Assembly (NCBI GenBank): GCA_913058135.1
Contig: CAJXPR010000029.1
Location: forward strand, 1-33,572
Length of the DNA: 33,572 bases
Reading direction: 5' to 3'
From: an uncultured Gammaproteobacteria bacterium
GTDB lineage: Bacteria > Pseudomonadota > Gammaproteobacteria > Pseudomonadales > Pseudohongiellaceae
Of the stretch, positions 17,140-25,276 are shown in pieces. The notes under the pieces are model-generated. The model was not told where the DNA came from. It made no database searches and was given only the letters and a program-made list of their open reading frames with translations. Positions within the stretch are counted from its first letter, which is position 1, and every line of letters begins with the position of its first letter. A program made the translations under genes and the position numbers.

Positions 17140-18453
17140 TCACTCACTCACTGGAAGTCTGATAACAGTCCGCGCTCCGGCGTCCTTGACGTTGAACATC
17201 TCTATACTGCCACCGTGACGCTGAATGGATGCATTAGCCAGAAAAATACCCAGACCCATGCTGTCACTGCGTGTCGAGATGAACGGCTCGCCCATGCTCT
17301 CCATGACTTCGGGAGGTATGCCAGGGCCATCGTCCTGAACCGACATCAGCACGTGGTGTTGCTGTGTCACGCCACGTGAATAGGTGACTGAGACACGGGA
17401 ATGGGCGGCCTTGAGGGCGTTCTCGATGATATTGATCAAGGCGTGACGGATGGTGATGTCGGCTGAAATGAGCAGCTCGCCGCAAGCCGGCTCCATGGTA
17501 AAATCGATCCGCGCACCCGGATGAATATTGGTGATGTAGTCCCGCACCGCCTCGTCGAAGCTGCTCAGCCGCAACTGGCCGGGCTGGCTGTGATCGTTCT
17601 TGTTATAGAAACGCGTCAACTGATCCAGTGAGTGCTTGCAGCGCACAACCTGTTCTCGCAGCACATGGATATCCGCTTTGACCGATTGCTCCTGCAGCTG
17701 TTGCTCAGACTGTTCGTCCAATTCTGACAGCAGCACCGCCATGGTAGACAGAGGCGTGCCCAGTGCATGGGCAGTGCCTGCCGCCAAAGTTCCGATAGCC
17801 ACCAGTTGCTCGTTGCGCATCTCGTTTTCCCGGGCTTTGGCCAGGGTTACCTCCCGGCTGCGTATAGCCTGTGCCATGCGGCTGACGAAGGCGGTGATCA
17901 GCAGCGCACTGACCACGAAGGTCACCCACATACCCACCAGGTGTACCTGAAAGTCAGGCACCATATGTTCAGCGTGCTGGTCGGTAGCAATACCCACCAG
18001 CAACAGCACCGTGTACACCACGATGGCCAGGGCGGCAAAGATATTGGCCCAGAACAGGTTCAGCAATGTGGCTCCCACCGCCAGTAACACCAACAGGTAG
18101 GAAATCAGGGGGTTGGTAGCGCCACCGGTGTAAATCAGCAAGACCGTCAGGAAGGCAAAATCCAGCGCAAGATGAGCCGCCAGTTCCCGGGTATTGATCA
18201 GTGTGGCCGTGCGCGCCCGCCAGATGCCCAACACCAGGGAGGCCGTGATGCCGGCCAGCAAGGCCAGAATGGGTGCCACCGGCAGGTTCAGCGGCGAAAA
18301 GAAATCAAAGACAATGGTGCCCAGGATACCCGTGATCATGACCAGCGCCCGTAACACCAGCAACCGCTGCAAGCTGATACGAGGGGCGCTGCGCAGCTCT
18401 CCATTGGTGCCGCGCAGCAGGGTATTGATCCATGTGGTGCCGGTTTTTTTCAT
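17140..18453 (-). CDS. RegB/PrrB/RoxS-type redox sensor histidine kinase
   Basis: The start is set at the ATG at 18453 (437 residues), just before the hydrophobic domain; upstream in-frame codons would run into the divergent promoter. Six membrane helices span about 32-190. The motif GGATNP (110-115) corresponds to the quinone-binding GGxxNPF box of RegB, with Leu in place of Phe. The histidine box reads AAGTAHALGTPLST with H229, so the residue after His is Ala where many family members have Glu. C272 in REQVVRCKHSL matches the position of the redox-active RegB cysteine. The C-terminal HATPase domain has N, G1 and G2 boxes (NIIENALKAA, DDGPGIP, GLGIFLA). It would phosphorylate the adjacent regulator in response to quinone or oxygen state. 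Confidence 0.9.
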   Translation of the reverse strand: MKKTGTTWINTLLRGTNGELRSAPRISLQRLLVLRALVMITGILGTIVFDFFSPLNLPVAPILALLAGITASLVLGIWRARTATLINTRELAAHLALDFAFLTVLLIYTGGATNPLISYLLVLLAVGATLLNLFWANIFAALAIVVYTVLLLVGIATDQHAEHMVPDFQVHLVGMWVTFVVSALLITAFVSRMAQAIRSREVTLAKARENEMRNEQLVAIGTLAAGTAHALGTPLSTMAVLLSELDEQSEQQLQEQSVKADIHVLREQVVRCKHSLDQLTRFYNKNDHSQPGQLRLSSFDEAVRDYITNIHPGARIDFTMEPACGELLISADITIRHALINIIENALKAAHSRVSVTYSRGVTQQHHVLMSVQDDGPGIPPEVMESMGEPFISTRSDSMGLGIFLANASIQRHGGSIEMFNVKDAGARTVIRLPVSE

Positions 18454-18466
18454 ATTGGTTCCGGTT

Positions 18467-18496
18467 TTACTTATCGTGAGTATTGTACCGTATAAT
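18467..18496 (+). promoter_or_regulatory. sigma70-like promoter for the methyltransferase fusion; likely leaderless transcript
   Basis: A perfect TATAAT lies at 18491-18496 with TTACTT at 18467-18472, 18 bases apart. Transcription would start about 7 bases after the -10, at or next to the A of the ATG at 18504, leaving no room for a ribosome-binding site. The kinase gene starts 50 bases away on the other strand. Confidence 0.5.
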
Positions 18497-18503
18497 GCGC
18501 GGC

Positions 18504-20237
18504 ATGAAGACGTCGTCACAGCCACTGATTTATCCATTGAACGTTTACGCCGAGTTATTGGACCTGGCATTTGGCCAGGCCGACTTTCTCAGCTACGGCT
18601 TTCAGGCCCGTTCCGACCTGGCCGTAAACGAAGCGCAGCAGGCCATGGCGGACAAACTGATGGCCCGGATTGACGCCGGACCTGGCGCCAGGGTGCTCGA
18701 CGCCGGCTGCGGCACCGGAGCACTGGCGCGGCAATTGGTCCGGGCCGAGTATGAGGTCACCGCGATTGATATCAATGGTCCGCTTATCGATAAGGCGCAA
18801 AAGGCCGAATTGTGGACTGGACCGATGCATGCTCCGCAATTCCTCCGGGCCGATCTGCAGTGCTTCAGCACGGATCAGCCTTTTGATGTGATTGTGCTGC
18901 AAAACAGTGCCCGCTACCTGTCGCCTTTGCTCGTATTTGCGCAGGCGCGTCGCTTACTGAAGCCGGGGGGGCAATTGTTGGTGCTGGAAGAGTTCACCGG
19001 TGACGACCAGGTGCAATCGCCCGAGCCCTTGCCGGTCTTGTCGCATGTTTTGCAGATAGCCGCCAGGGCAGGTTTCGCATTGGTGCAGCAAGTGGATCTC
19101 AGTGAGGGAGTGGCCGCATGGCTGCAACGCTGTCTGCCGTTGTTCGATCAGTATATGGGTGCGCTGACGCAGCGCACCGGTACACCTCTGCCGCAATTGC
19201 AGGGTTTGCGGCAGGCAATGGCCGCTGACCTGGCTAAATGTCAGCAGGGCCGTTACCTACATGCACTGCTGAGCTTTCGCATGGAACACTCCGATCTCAC
19301 CTTGCTGCCTGCGGAAAGTCTACCGACGGAAGCGTTCCGGGAGTTGTTTGAGCGCAGTTTTGACACCGGTTTCAGTGCGGCGCTCTGGCAGTGGAAATAC
19401 GGGGACGGGCGAGGACACTCGGTAGTGGCCTGCAAAAACGAAAAACCTGTCGCTCACTATGGCGGTATCAGTCGCGATATTCTGTACTTTGGTGTTCCTG
19501 ACCGGGCGCTGCAGATTTGTGACGTCATGGTGCTGCCGCAGCATAGAAGTTTCTACAGCAGACGGAGTCTGTTCTTCAAGACGGCTGCATCCATGCTCGA
19601 ATTGCATACGGGCAATACTGCCAGTCATTTGCTTGGGTTCGGGTTCCCCAACATCAAAGCCATGCATGTCGCCGAACGCCTGGGTCTGTATGCACGGACA
19701 GATGAATTGCTGGCGTTGTCATATCCTGCTGATGGCGTCTCTGCTGCGGGCGCCTGGACAGTGAGTGACAGCGAGCTGAACGCTGACACCGACGAACTCG
19801 TCAACGGTCTGTGGCAGCAGATGTCATGCGCGTTGGCCGACGGTATTATTGGACTGCGCGATGCTCCATATCTGACCTATCGCTATACACAACGGCCAGA
19901 TCTGCACTATCGCTTTATGTTGTTGAGTCACCCATCGGGCAGCCATGCGGTTGCAGTGATACGCGATCATGGCGAGCAAAGCCTGATCATGGACGTGCTA
20001 GCGAACGCGGATGATTTGCCGCTGGTGCTGATGGCTCTGTGCCGCTACGGACATGATACGGGCAGAGCAATGGTGTTCTGGCTGAGCGCGGGTCAGTTGC
20101 CCCGGTTGCAGTCTGCAACGCTGCACGCGGAGGTCACCGGCATACACATTCCGTGTAATGCCTGGACCTGCGGACCGGCAGCAGACACCTTGCAGGGCAA
20201 ATGGTGGCTGACAGCCGGCGACATGGATTTTATGTGA
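18504..20237 (+). CDS. SAM-dependent methyltransferase fused to GNAT-like acetyltransferase
   Basis: The ATG at 18504 is preferred over a TTG at 18483 because the latter overlaps a TATAAT box. The 577-residue product has an N-terminal class I methyltransferase domain with motif I VLDAGCGTG (64-72), an acidic strand end TAIDIN, and a motif near LLKPGGQLLVLEEF. After about residue 250 comes a GNAT-like domain: FERSFDTGFSAALWQWKYG, then VACKNEKPVAHYGG, then an acetyl-CoA-type stretch VMVLPQHRSFYSRRSLFFK. A further ~150 residues of unclear fold follow. Fusions of this sort are often tied to polysaccharide or natural-product modification, but no such genes are adjacent, so the substrate is unknown. 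It is a single-gene unit, convergent with the TonB receptor. Confidence 0.8.
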   Translation: MKTSSQPLIYPLNVYAELLDLAFGQADFLSYGFQARSDLAVNEAQQAMADKLMARIDAGPGARVLDAGCGTGALARQLVRAEYEVTAIDINGPLIDKAQKAELWTGPMHAPQFLRADLQCFSTDQPFDVIVLQNSARYLSPLLVFAQARRLLKPGGQLLVLEEFTGDDQVQSPEPLPVLSHVLQIAARAGFALVQQVDLSEGVAAWLQRCLPLFDQYMGALTQRTGTPLPQLQGLRQAMAADLAKCQQGRYLHALLSFRMEHSDLTLLPAESLPTEAFRELFERSFDTGFSAALWQWKYGDGRGHSVVACKNEKPVAHYGGISRDILYFGVPDRALQICDVMVLPQHRSFYSRRSLFFKTAASMLELHTGNTASHLLGFGFPNIKAMHVAERLGLYARTDELLALSYPADGVSAAGAWTVSDSELNADTDELVNGLWQQMSCALADGIIGLRDAPYLTYRYTQRPDLHYRFMLLSHPSGSHAVAVIRDHGEQSLIMDVLANADDLPLVLMALCRYGHDTGRAMVFWLSAGQLPRLQSATLHAEVTGIHIPCNAWTCGPAADTLQGKWWLTAGDMDFM

Positions 20238-20254
20238 GTCGGGCATCCGCCTCG

Positions 20255-22303
20255 TCAGAAACGCGCCTGAATGCTTACCCGCACGCTGCGCGGTTCGACC
20301 GGGTGGAAATGGATGTCCTCCACCGGTGCAGCTTCCCCGGCCAACTGTGATTCGTAAAAGTAGGTGATGTCGCGATCGTCACTGTCCATTACGTTTAGCA
20401 ACTCCACAGACACGGACAGATTGGGTGAAAAGCGGTACGACGTTTGGGCGTTCACCAGAAAGGTTGATTCCGAGCGTGGCAGGCGTGCTTCAGTCAGCGG
20501 TGCTTCACCCAGATATCTCAACCGGATACCCCCACTCCAGTTGTTCAGATCGTCCACTATCATGCCCAAAGAAGCGGTTCGTTCAACGGCGTTTCCGATT
20601 TGGTCGTCTGCTCCGACACCACGAAGATGCGCGTCGGTGTAACTGATATCGGCGTCGAACAGCAGCCACTCAGTGGGCGAATACAGGCCATTGAGCTCGA
20701 TCCCGTGACGTTCGCTGGGATCATTGGCTTCGGTATTGCCTGCATCACCGACATAAATCAGTTCCGATGACAGGCGCATGGTGAATGCTGTCAACGCGAT
20801 CTGGGTTTTCGGGATCAGCGAGGTGCGTAAACCGGCCTCGTAGCTGCGCGCGGTGGCAAGTGGATCAACCGTCTCAGCGGGTTCCCCGGTGGCCGGATCT
20901 ACACTGATAACCGTGCCGCGCGCGTCATTACTATGGAAACCCTGACCGGCGCTGAGGAAGGTTTCCAGTCCGTCCATGGGGCTGTAGATCAGGTTCAGTT
21001 TTGGACTGAACAGCGTGTCGCTGCCAGCGCCGCTGTTGACCGCTATGCTGGCGGCCACGTCGAACTCATAGTGATCAGCGCGCACCGAGGCCACCGAACG
21101 GAAACGATCCGTCCATTGATGTTGCACAGAGGCGTACAGACTGTTGAGTGACTGTTCGACGTTGTCCGCGCGAACGGTGTCGTGGATCTCACGCTGTTCA
21201 GTCAGGTACAGGCCAACATCAATGTCGTCGTAACGATTCTGGAAACCCACGACAATTTCCGTCGGAATGCGAGTCTGCAGGTTGCGACGGTACTCGGTTT
21301 CGAAACCGGCAACACGGCGGTCATCAGCTTGCTGAAACTGGTCACCACGCACCGGGTCATTGGCAAAATAAGTGAAATTGGAAAACAGATCGAGGGTGTA
21401 ATCCATCAGGTAGGCGCTGAAGTTCCATTGGTCGTCAGCGCCCAGGTTTTCCTGCCAGGCAAACGATAAACTGTTGCGCCGGCTGGCGCCGCCCACGGTT
21501 GGGTCGATATTACCCCAGCGGCTGAGGTTGCCGCTTTCAACCGCTCTCAGTGGAATCTGGTCGGTTGCGTCCCAGTCGTTCAGGTAGCTCATACCGGTAA
21601 GGCTCCATTCGCGCTCGGGCGATGCTTCGTGATACTTGATGACCGCTTTGCGCTTGTCCAGATTCTGATCCCGGTCCCATGGGCCCGCGTATTGTGTAAC
21701 GGCGCCGGCCAGCGTCAATTGCCCGGCAAACAGATCGTATGATTCTCCCAGAAACAGTCGCTGGTAGTCATTCTCGCCCAGGGTGAGGTTGATAATGCCC
21801 TGATCAAGGCTGTCAGCGTAGCTGAATTCTGCTGAACCGGCGGTGGCGAAATCGCCGCCATCTGCGTAGTAAGGACCTTTGCGATAGGTCAGGCGGTCGA
21901 CCAGTTCAGGGATGATGAAATTGATGTCGGCGTAACCCTGGCCGTGGCCATGCGTTGGCATATTGATGGGCATGTCATCCAGTCGGAGGGCGAAGTCGGT
22001 GCCATGGTCCAGATTAAATCCGCGCACAAAGTACTGGTTGGCCTTGCCTTCACCGCTGTGCTGGGTGGCTATCAGGCCGGGGACAAACTCCAGCAGTTCG
22101 GCGGTGCGCGAAACAGGGCGCAATTCCAGCTGGGTGTCAAAAACAATACCTTCGGCTGCGGTGACGGGCGTGCCGGACAGGTTGAAGTCGCTGCCAAATA
22201 CCAATATCTCTGCTGGCGCGTCGCCACCAGCATCTGCGGCCAGGCTGCTGTTACTGAAAATGAGAGTAATGGCGGTTGCCAGTGTTAATCTGGTGTGTGT
22301 CAC
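20255..22303 (-). CDS. TonB-dependent outer-membrane receptor
   Basis: This 682-residue protein uses a GTG start with AAGGA 8 bases upstream. It has a signal peptide (cleavage near SLAA-DA). A plug domain follows at about 40-160, with the segments TAELLEFVPGLIATQHSGEG, YFVRGFNLDHG, LRLDDMPINMP and a His/Gly-rich HGHGQGYAD. The rest forms a beta-barrel that ends in a terminal Phe (VSIQARF), the usual assembly signal. Such receptors import scarce ligands using TonB-ExbBD energy. The ligand cannot be read from the sequence. The BlaI-like regulator is encoded divergently next door, so a regulatory link is possible but unproven. Confidence 0.9.
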   Translation of the reverse strand: MTHTRLTLATAITLIFSNSSLAADAGGDAPAEILVFGSDFNLSGTPVTAAEGIVFDTQLELRPVSRTAELLEFVPGLIATQHSGEGKANQYFVRGFNLDHGTDFALRLDDMPINMPTHGHGQGYADINFIIPELVDRLTYRKGPYYADGGDFATAGSAEFSYADSLDQGIINLTLGENDYQRLFLGESYDLFAGQLTLAGAVTQYAGPWDRDQNLDKRKAVIKYHEASPEREWSLTGMSYLNDWDATDQIPLRAVESGNLSRWGNIDPTVGGASRRNSLSFAWQENLGADDQWNFSAYLMDYTLDLFSNFTYFANDPVRGDQFQQADDRRVAGFETEYRRNLQTRIPTEIVVGFQNRYDDIDVGLYLTEQREIHDTVRADNVEQSLNSLYASVQHQWTDRFRSVASVRADHYEFDVAASIAVNSGAGSDTLFSPKLNLIYSPMDGLETFLSAGQGFHSNDARGTVISVDPATGEPAETVDPLATARSYEAGLRTSLIPKTQIALTAFTMRLSSELIYVGDAGNTEANDPSERHGIELNGLYSPTEWLLFDADISYTDAHLRGVGADDQIGNAVERTASLGMIVDDLNNWSGGIRLRYLGEAPLTEARLPRSESTFLVNAQTSYRFSPNLSVSVELLNVMDSDDRDITYFYESQLAGEAAPVEDIHFHPVEPRSVRVSIQARF

Positions 22304-22431
22304 GTTTAAGTTCCTTTGGGAGTTAATGCATGTGAACGGCTGTCACTGCGTGTCGGCACCAATATTAGCCCAGGGATGCCGATAAATATCTTAAATATAT
22401 GATTTGTAAAATGTTTTAATTAATATGGGCG

Positions 22432-22463
22432 CCGATGGGCTATCGGTTTTTGCTTTTTTTTTG
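22432..22463 (+). terminator. terminator-like hairpin with T tracts upstream of the blaI-like gene
   Basis: CCGAT (22432-22436) pairs with ATCGG (22442-22446) across a 5-base loop and is followed by TTTTT, GC and then nine T residues. It is oriented with the blaI-like gene but precedes it, and no + strand gene ends nearby. It may be a leader attenuator or a block against read-through from upstream. Confidence 0.45.
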
Positions 22464-22475
22464 AATCGGGGCTAC

Positions 22476-22490
22476 ATTGGCACGGCCAAT
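22476..22490. promoter_or_regulatory. perfect palindrome, candidate operator for the BlaI-like repressor
   Basis: ATTGGC-ACG-GCCAAT is a perfect 6+3+6 inverted repeat ending 25 bases before the blaI-like start codon. BlaI/CopY-family dimers bind short palindromes in their own promoters, so autorepression here is plausible. The sequence differs from the classic TACA/TGTA half-sites, so the assignment is an inference. Confidence 0.45.
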
Positions 22491-22515
22491 AACGACAAAC
22501 TGATATGGACGCAGG

Positions 22516-22989
22516 ATGCTGAAAACGCGGTCTTCATCTAATATTCTGAGCCATAATCTGGGTGAGCTGGAACTGCGCGTCCTGGAGGTTCTGTGGCAAA
22601 GGCCCCATCTTGACGCCCGGCAGGTACGCGAGGCGCTTGACGCTGACTGCCCGAAACGTCGCACTCCCGGTCTCAGTACCATTCAATCGACGCTTGAACG
22701 GCTGTATCGCAAGACCTATCTGGACCGGATCAAGCAGGGGCCGGCGTTTACCTATCATGCATCAGTGTCACGCGGGAAGTTACTCGGTCGTATGCTTGGC
22801 GATGTCATTCAACTCCTGCATGACGGGCGCATGGAAACGATTCTGAGCAGTTTTGTGCAGGTTGCTGCCGACCTTGATGAGGCGTCTCTGGATGATCTGG
22901 AAGCTTTGATCCGGCGCCGGAAAATGCAACAGCAACGGCTTGAGGACGAACAGGCTGATTCCGAGCAAGGAGAGCGTGGTCATGATTAA
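22516..22989 (+). CDS. BlaI/MecI/CopY-family transcriptional repressor
   Basis: This 157-residue protein has the family's typical winged-helix start LGELELRVLEVLW (about 15-27). A recognition region TPGLSTIQSTLERLYRK follows, then a wing with TYLDRIKQGPAFTYHA and a C-terminal helical dimerisation segment ending in a Glu/Arg-rich tail. It is slightly longer than BlaI because of a polar tail. In known systems the repressor is cleaved or released when the partner membrane peptidase senses its signal. The next gene, an M56 peptidase, overlaps its stop by 8 bases, which supports that pairing. Confidence 0.9.
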   Translation: MLKTRSSSNILSHNLGELELRVLEVLWQRPHLDARQVREALDADCPKRRTPGLSTIQSTLERLYRKTYLDRIKQGPAFTYHASVSRGKLLGRMLGDVIQLLHDGRMETILSSFVQVAADLDEASLDDLEALIRRRKMQQQRLEDEQADSEQGERGHD

Positions 22990-23944
22990 TACCTTTGGCA
23001 CCCTGTGCCTGATCTGGCTGGTACTGTGGCTGGCGCTGACGCTGATGCTACGCGCGGTTTATCCGTTATTGCGTCAGACGCTGTTCCGCCTGCATCCTGC
23101 CCATGGCAGTCAGGTGTTATTGGTGTTGTGGTCCGCGCCGTTTGTGCTGAGCCTGATAACCACGTTGTTGCTGCTGATACCAATGTTTGATGGCCTGCTG
23201 ATTGAACCGCATTGTCATGGTGACTGTGCCCCGCACGTGCCCACCACAAATGCCAGCATGCTGGCCTGGGGAGGATTCGGTCTGGCGATTGTGTCGACCC
23301 TGGTCCTGTTGTGGCATTTCACCGAGGGGCTTTGGCGAGGTGTTCGCATGCGCCGGCAGTTTGATGCGTTGTCCAGCCGCCGGTCGGGATACCGTCTGCT
23401 TGATGCCAGCGAGCCAGCGGTGTTTACTCTGGGCTGGTGGCGGCCTCGGGTGTATGTCAGCCAAGGCTTGCTGGCCGGTTGCTCCGGTGACGAGTTGTCG
23501 GTCATTCTTGCCCACGAGCAGGCCCATCGTCGGCGTCGGGATAATCTGCGCCTGCTGCTGGGGCGCGTTTTCTGTCTGGTGTTGCCTGGCGCCTGGCGGC
23601 ATAGGGTTATAAACGATTTACATCTGTTATGTGAGCAGGCCTGCGATTTTGCCGCGGCACGGCAGTATGGATCGGTCTCTGTTGCGCATACGCTGGTGCA
23701 GGTCGGACGCGTATTGCGCCGTTCAGCTGCTCCCCTGCAGGGCATCTCCTTCGATGGCAGTGATTTGCACAATCGCGTTCATGCCTTACTGGGCATCGAC
23801 AGCCGGCGGTTGTTGAGCAACTGGCAGGTTGGCACCCTGGCGGTTGCAGCCAGCCTGGCGGTACTGCTGGCTGTGGAGCCCTTGCATCACGGCGCAGAAT
23901 GGATGATTGGTTTGCTGGAACACAATATGGTCATGGCGATCTGA
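22982..23944 (+). CDS. BlaR1/MecR1-like M56 membrane metallopeptidase without sensor domain
   Basis: The ATG at 22982, overlapping the blaI-like stop, is used (320 residues). Membrane helices are predicted near 7-27, 45-67, 95-115 and 284-305. The cytoplasmic loop carries HEQAH (178-182), the zinc HExxH site, and E218 in LCEQACD as probable third ligand. BlaR1 has a C-terminal penicillin-binding sensor domain of over 200 residues; this protein stops just after the last helix. Instead, the predicted periplasmic loop between helices 2 and 3 has a dense metal-type motif, PHCHGDCAPH (76-85), with two Cys and three His. I infer a short signal-transducing protease that may sense a metal or redox signal rather than a beta-lactam. 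Confidence 0.85.
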   Translation: MINTFGTLCLIWLVLWLALTLMLRAVYPLLRQTLFRLHPAHGSQVLLVLWSAPFVLSLITTLLLLIPMFDGLLIEPHCHGDCAPHVPTTNASMLAWGGFGLAIVSTLVLLWHFTEGLWRGVRMRRQFDALSSRRSGYRLLDASEPAVFTLGWWRPRVYVSQGLLAGCSGDELSVILAHEQAHRRRRDNLRLLLGRVFCLVLPGAWRHRVINDLHLLCEQACDFAAARQYGSVSVAHTLVQVGRVLRRSAAPLQGISFDGSDLHNRVHALLGIDSRRLLSNWQVGTLAVAASLAVLLAVEPLHHGAEWMIGLLEHNMVMAI

Positions 23945-23984
23945 TCAGTATGTGGGTCCGGGACCCTGCGCAAGCGGGTCAATC

Positions 23985-24089
23985 ATGAACAAAAAATGGC
24001 GAATAAGGGCAATGCCGGGAATTCTTGTTCTGTCGCTGGTTGCCCGGCTTCTGGTGGATTACACTGCACGCAAGAACTCTGATTTGTAG
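23985..24089 (+). CDS. possible 34-residue small protein
   Basis: ATG at 23985 opens a short frame beginning MNKKWRIRAMPGILVLSLVA, basic then hydrophobic, like a signal anchor, and ending at TAG 24087. There is no strong ribosome-binding site. It may be a small membrane peptide or chance. The rest of the gap 23945-24220 shows no other gene; GGGTCC/GGACCC at 23954-23966 is a near-palindrome. Confidence 0.2.
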   Translation: MNKKWRIRAMPGILVLSLVARLLVDYTARKNSDL

Positions 24090-24220
24090 TGCGATGTCGG
24101 CACGATCAGCTCGTAGTATGGGCGCAAAGGATTGGTTTCGGGGGTGCAGTAGTGCGGGAACGAGCAGTAACAGTATCATTGTCACAGAGTCCAGCCAGAG
24201 CGGCTGGCTGCCGGACGCGG

Positions 24221-25264
24221 ATGGGGCGCTCCCTGCAGATGCTATTGCTGATAACGGGCCTCGCGGCGGGGGTATCGGCCATAGCGCAGCCGGATGCCGG
24301 CTTCGATGACACTGACACTGGATCTGCCGAGCCGGTAACCAGCCAGCAAACCGAGGCCGCCAGCCCTGATGACGACAATATCATCACCCGTACCATGGCA
24401 GAGCTGGAGCACAGCAATGCCTGGCGATGGCTGGAAGCCAGGCGCGACGGCGTTTCGGAAAACGTGTCCATCGTCGGGCGCAATCTTGACGACTGGCTGG
24501 CCGGCGAGGGCATTGGCGAGCGCAGCAATGAAAGTTATATGCGCATCCGGATCAACCAGCGCGTTGGTCGCTTCAATTCCTATCATTCCAACGCTCGCAT
24601 CGGCGGCAGCATCGATTTGCCCCGTGCCACTGAACGCTGGAAACTCATTTTCGAATCCGAGAACACTGAGCGCGACTCCTTGCGAGATCAAAGGCTGAAC
24701 AACGTTTCCACAACATCATTCACCGGAGGCTTTCGATACGAGCATCCCGAACGCAACGGCTGGCGCTTCAATCATGATATCGGCATGCGCGCCAAGATCC
24801 CGCTGGATCCTTTTTACCGGTTTCGTGTGCGCTACGGCGTTGATCTCAGTGACGATTGGTATGCCGGGTTCAGTACCCGCATTTTTTACTACAATAATGA
24901 TGGTTGGGGACAGGATACGCGGGTATTTTTTACCCGCACGCTCACAGAGGAGCTGAACTTCCGCATCGAGTCGGAGGTCAACTACGAGCATGAAGGCCGT
25001 CTGACCGAGTTTAGCCAGTCAGTTGCTCTTTATCAGGCACTTGGTGAACGTGAAACCATGACTTACGAGGTCGGTCTGATTGGTCAGAACCGGCCGGTGG
25101 CTACAGTCGACAACTATTTCCTGCAGATGGTATATCGCAAAGCGATATATGAAGACTGGCTGGTGCTGGAGCTGGTTCCGCAGTTACTGGCTGAGCATGA
25201 GTACGACTGGAAGCCGGATCCTAGAGTGCAATTGAACCTGGAAATTTATTTCTTCGATTTTTAA
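24221..25264 (+). CDS. uncharacterised outer-membrane beta-barrel protein
   Basis: The ATG at 24221 gives 347 residues with a signal peptide (core LLLITGLAAG, cleavage near SAIA-QP); an ATG at 24239 would also work. An acidic Ser/Thr/Asp stretch (about 20-50) is followed by repeated amphipathic strands with alternating aromatic residues, such as WRFNHDIGMRAKIPLDPFYR, YAGFSTRIFYYNNDGWG and LNFRIESEVNYEHEG. The chain ends LNLEIYFFDF, with a terminal Phe typical of barrels inserted by the BAM complex. I do not recognise a named family. It lies between the M56 gene and a thioesterase gene 12 bases downstream, with which it may be co-transcribed. Confidence 0.65.
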   Translation: MGRSLQMLLLITGLAAGVSAIAQPDAGFDDTDTGSAEPVTSQQTEAASPDDDNIITRTMAELEHSNAWRWLEARRDGVSENVSIVGRNLDDWLAGEGIGERSNESYMRIRINQRVGRFNSYHSNARIGGSIDLPRATERWKLIFESENTERDSLRDQRLNNVSTTSFTGGFRYEHPERNGWRFNHDIGMRAKIPLDPFYRFRVRYGVDLSDDWYAGFSTRIFYYNNDGWGQDTRVFFTRTLTEELNFRIESEVNYEHEGRLTEFSQSVALYQALGERETMTYEVGLIGQNRPVATVDNYFLQMVYRKAIYEDWLVLELVPQLLAEHEYDWKPDPRVQLNLEIYFFDF

Positions 25265-25276
25265 CGCAAGGGCATT

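Larger units (their letters stand above)
22304..22515. promoter_or_regulatory. AT-rich divergent control region between TonB receptor and blaI-like gene
   Basis: The stretch 22370-22430 is far more AT-rich than the rest of the window and is the likely site of both promoters. On the minus strand TTTACA (22410-22405) with TATTTA 16 bases away could serve the receptor. On the + strand no pair with good spacing stands out. GATAAATATC at 22381-22390 has palindromic ends (GATA/TATC). No gene is seen. Confidence 0.4.

Noticed and set aside
23954-23966. GGGTCC-G-GGACCC palindrome after the M56 gene
   Set aside because: The loop is too small for a stable full stem and no T tract follows; not called a terminator.
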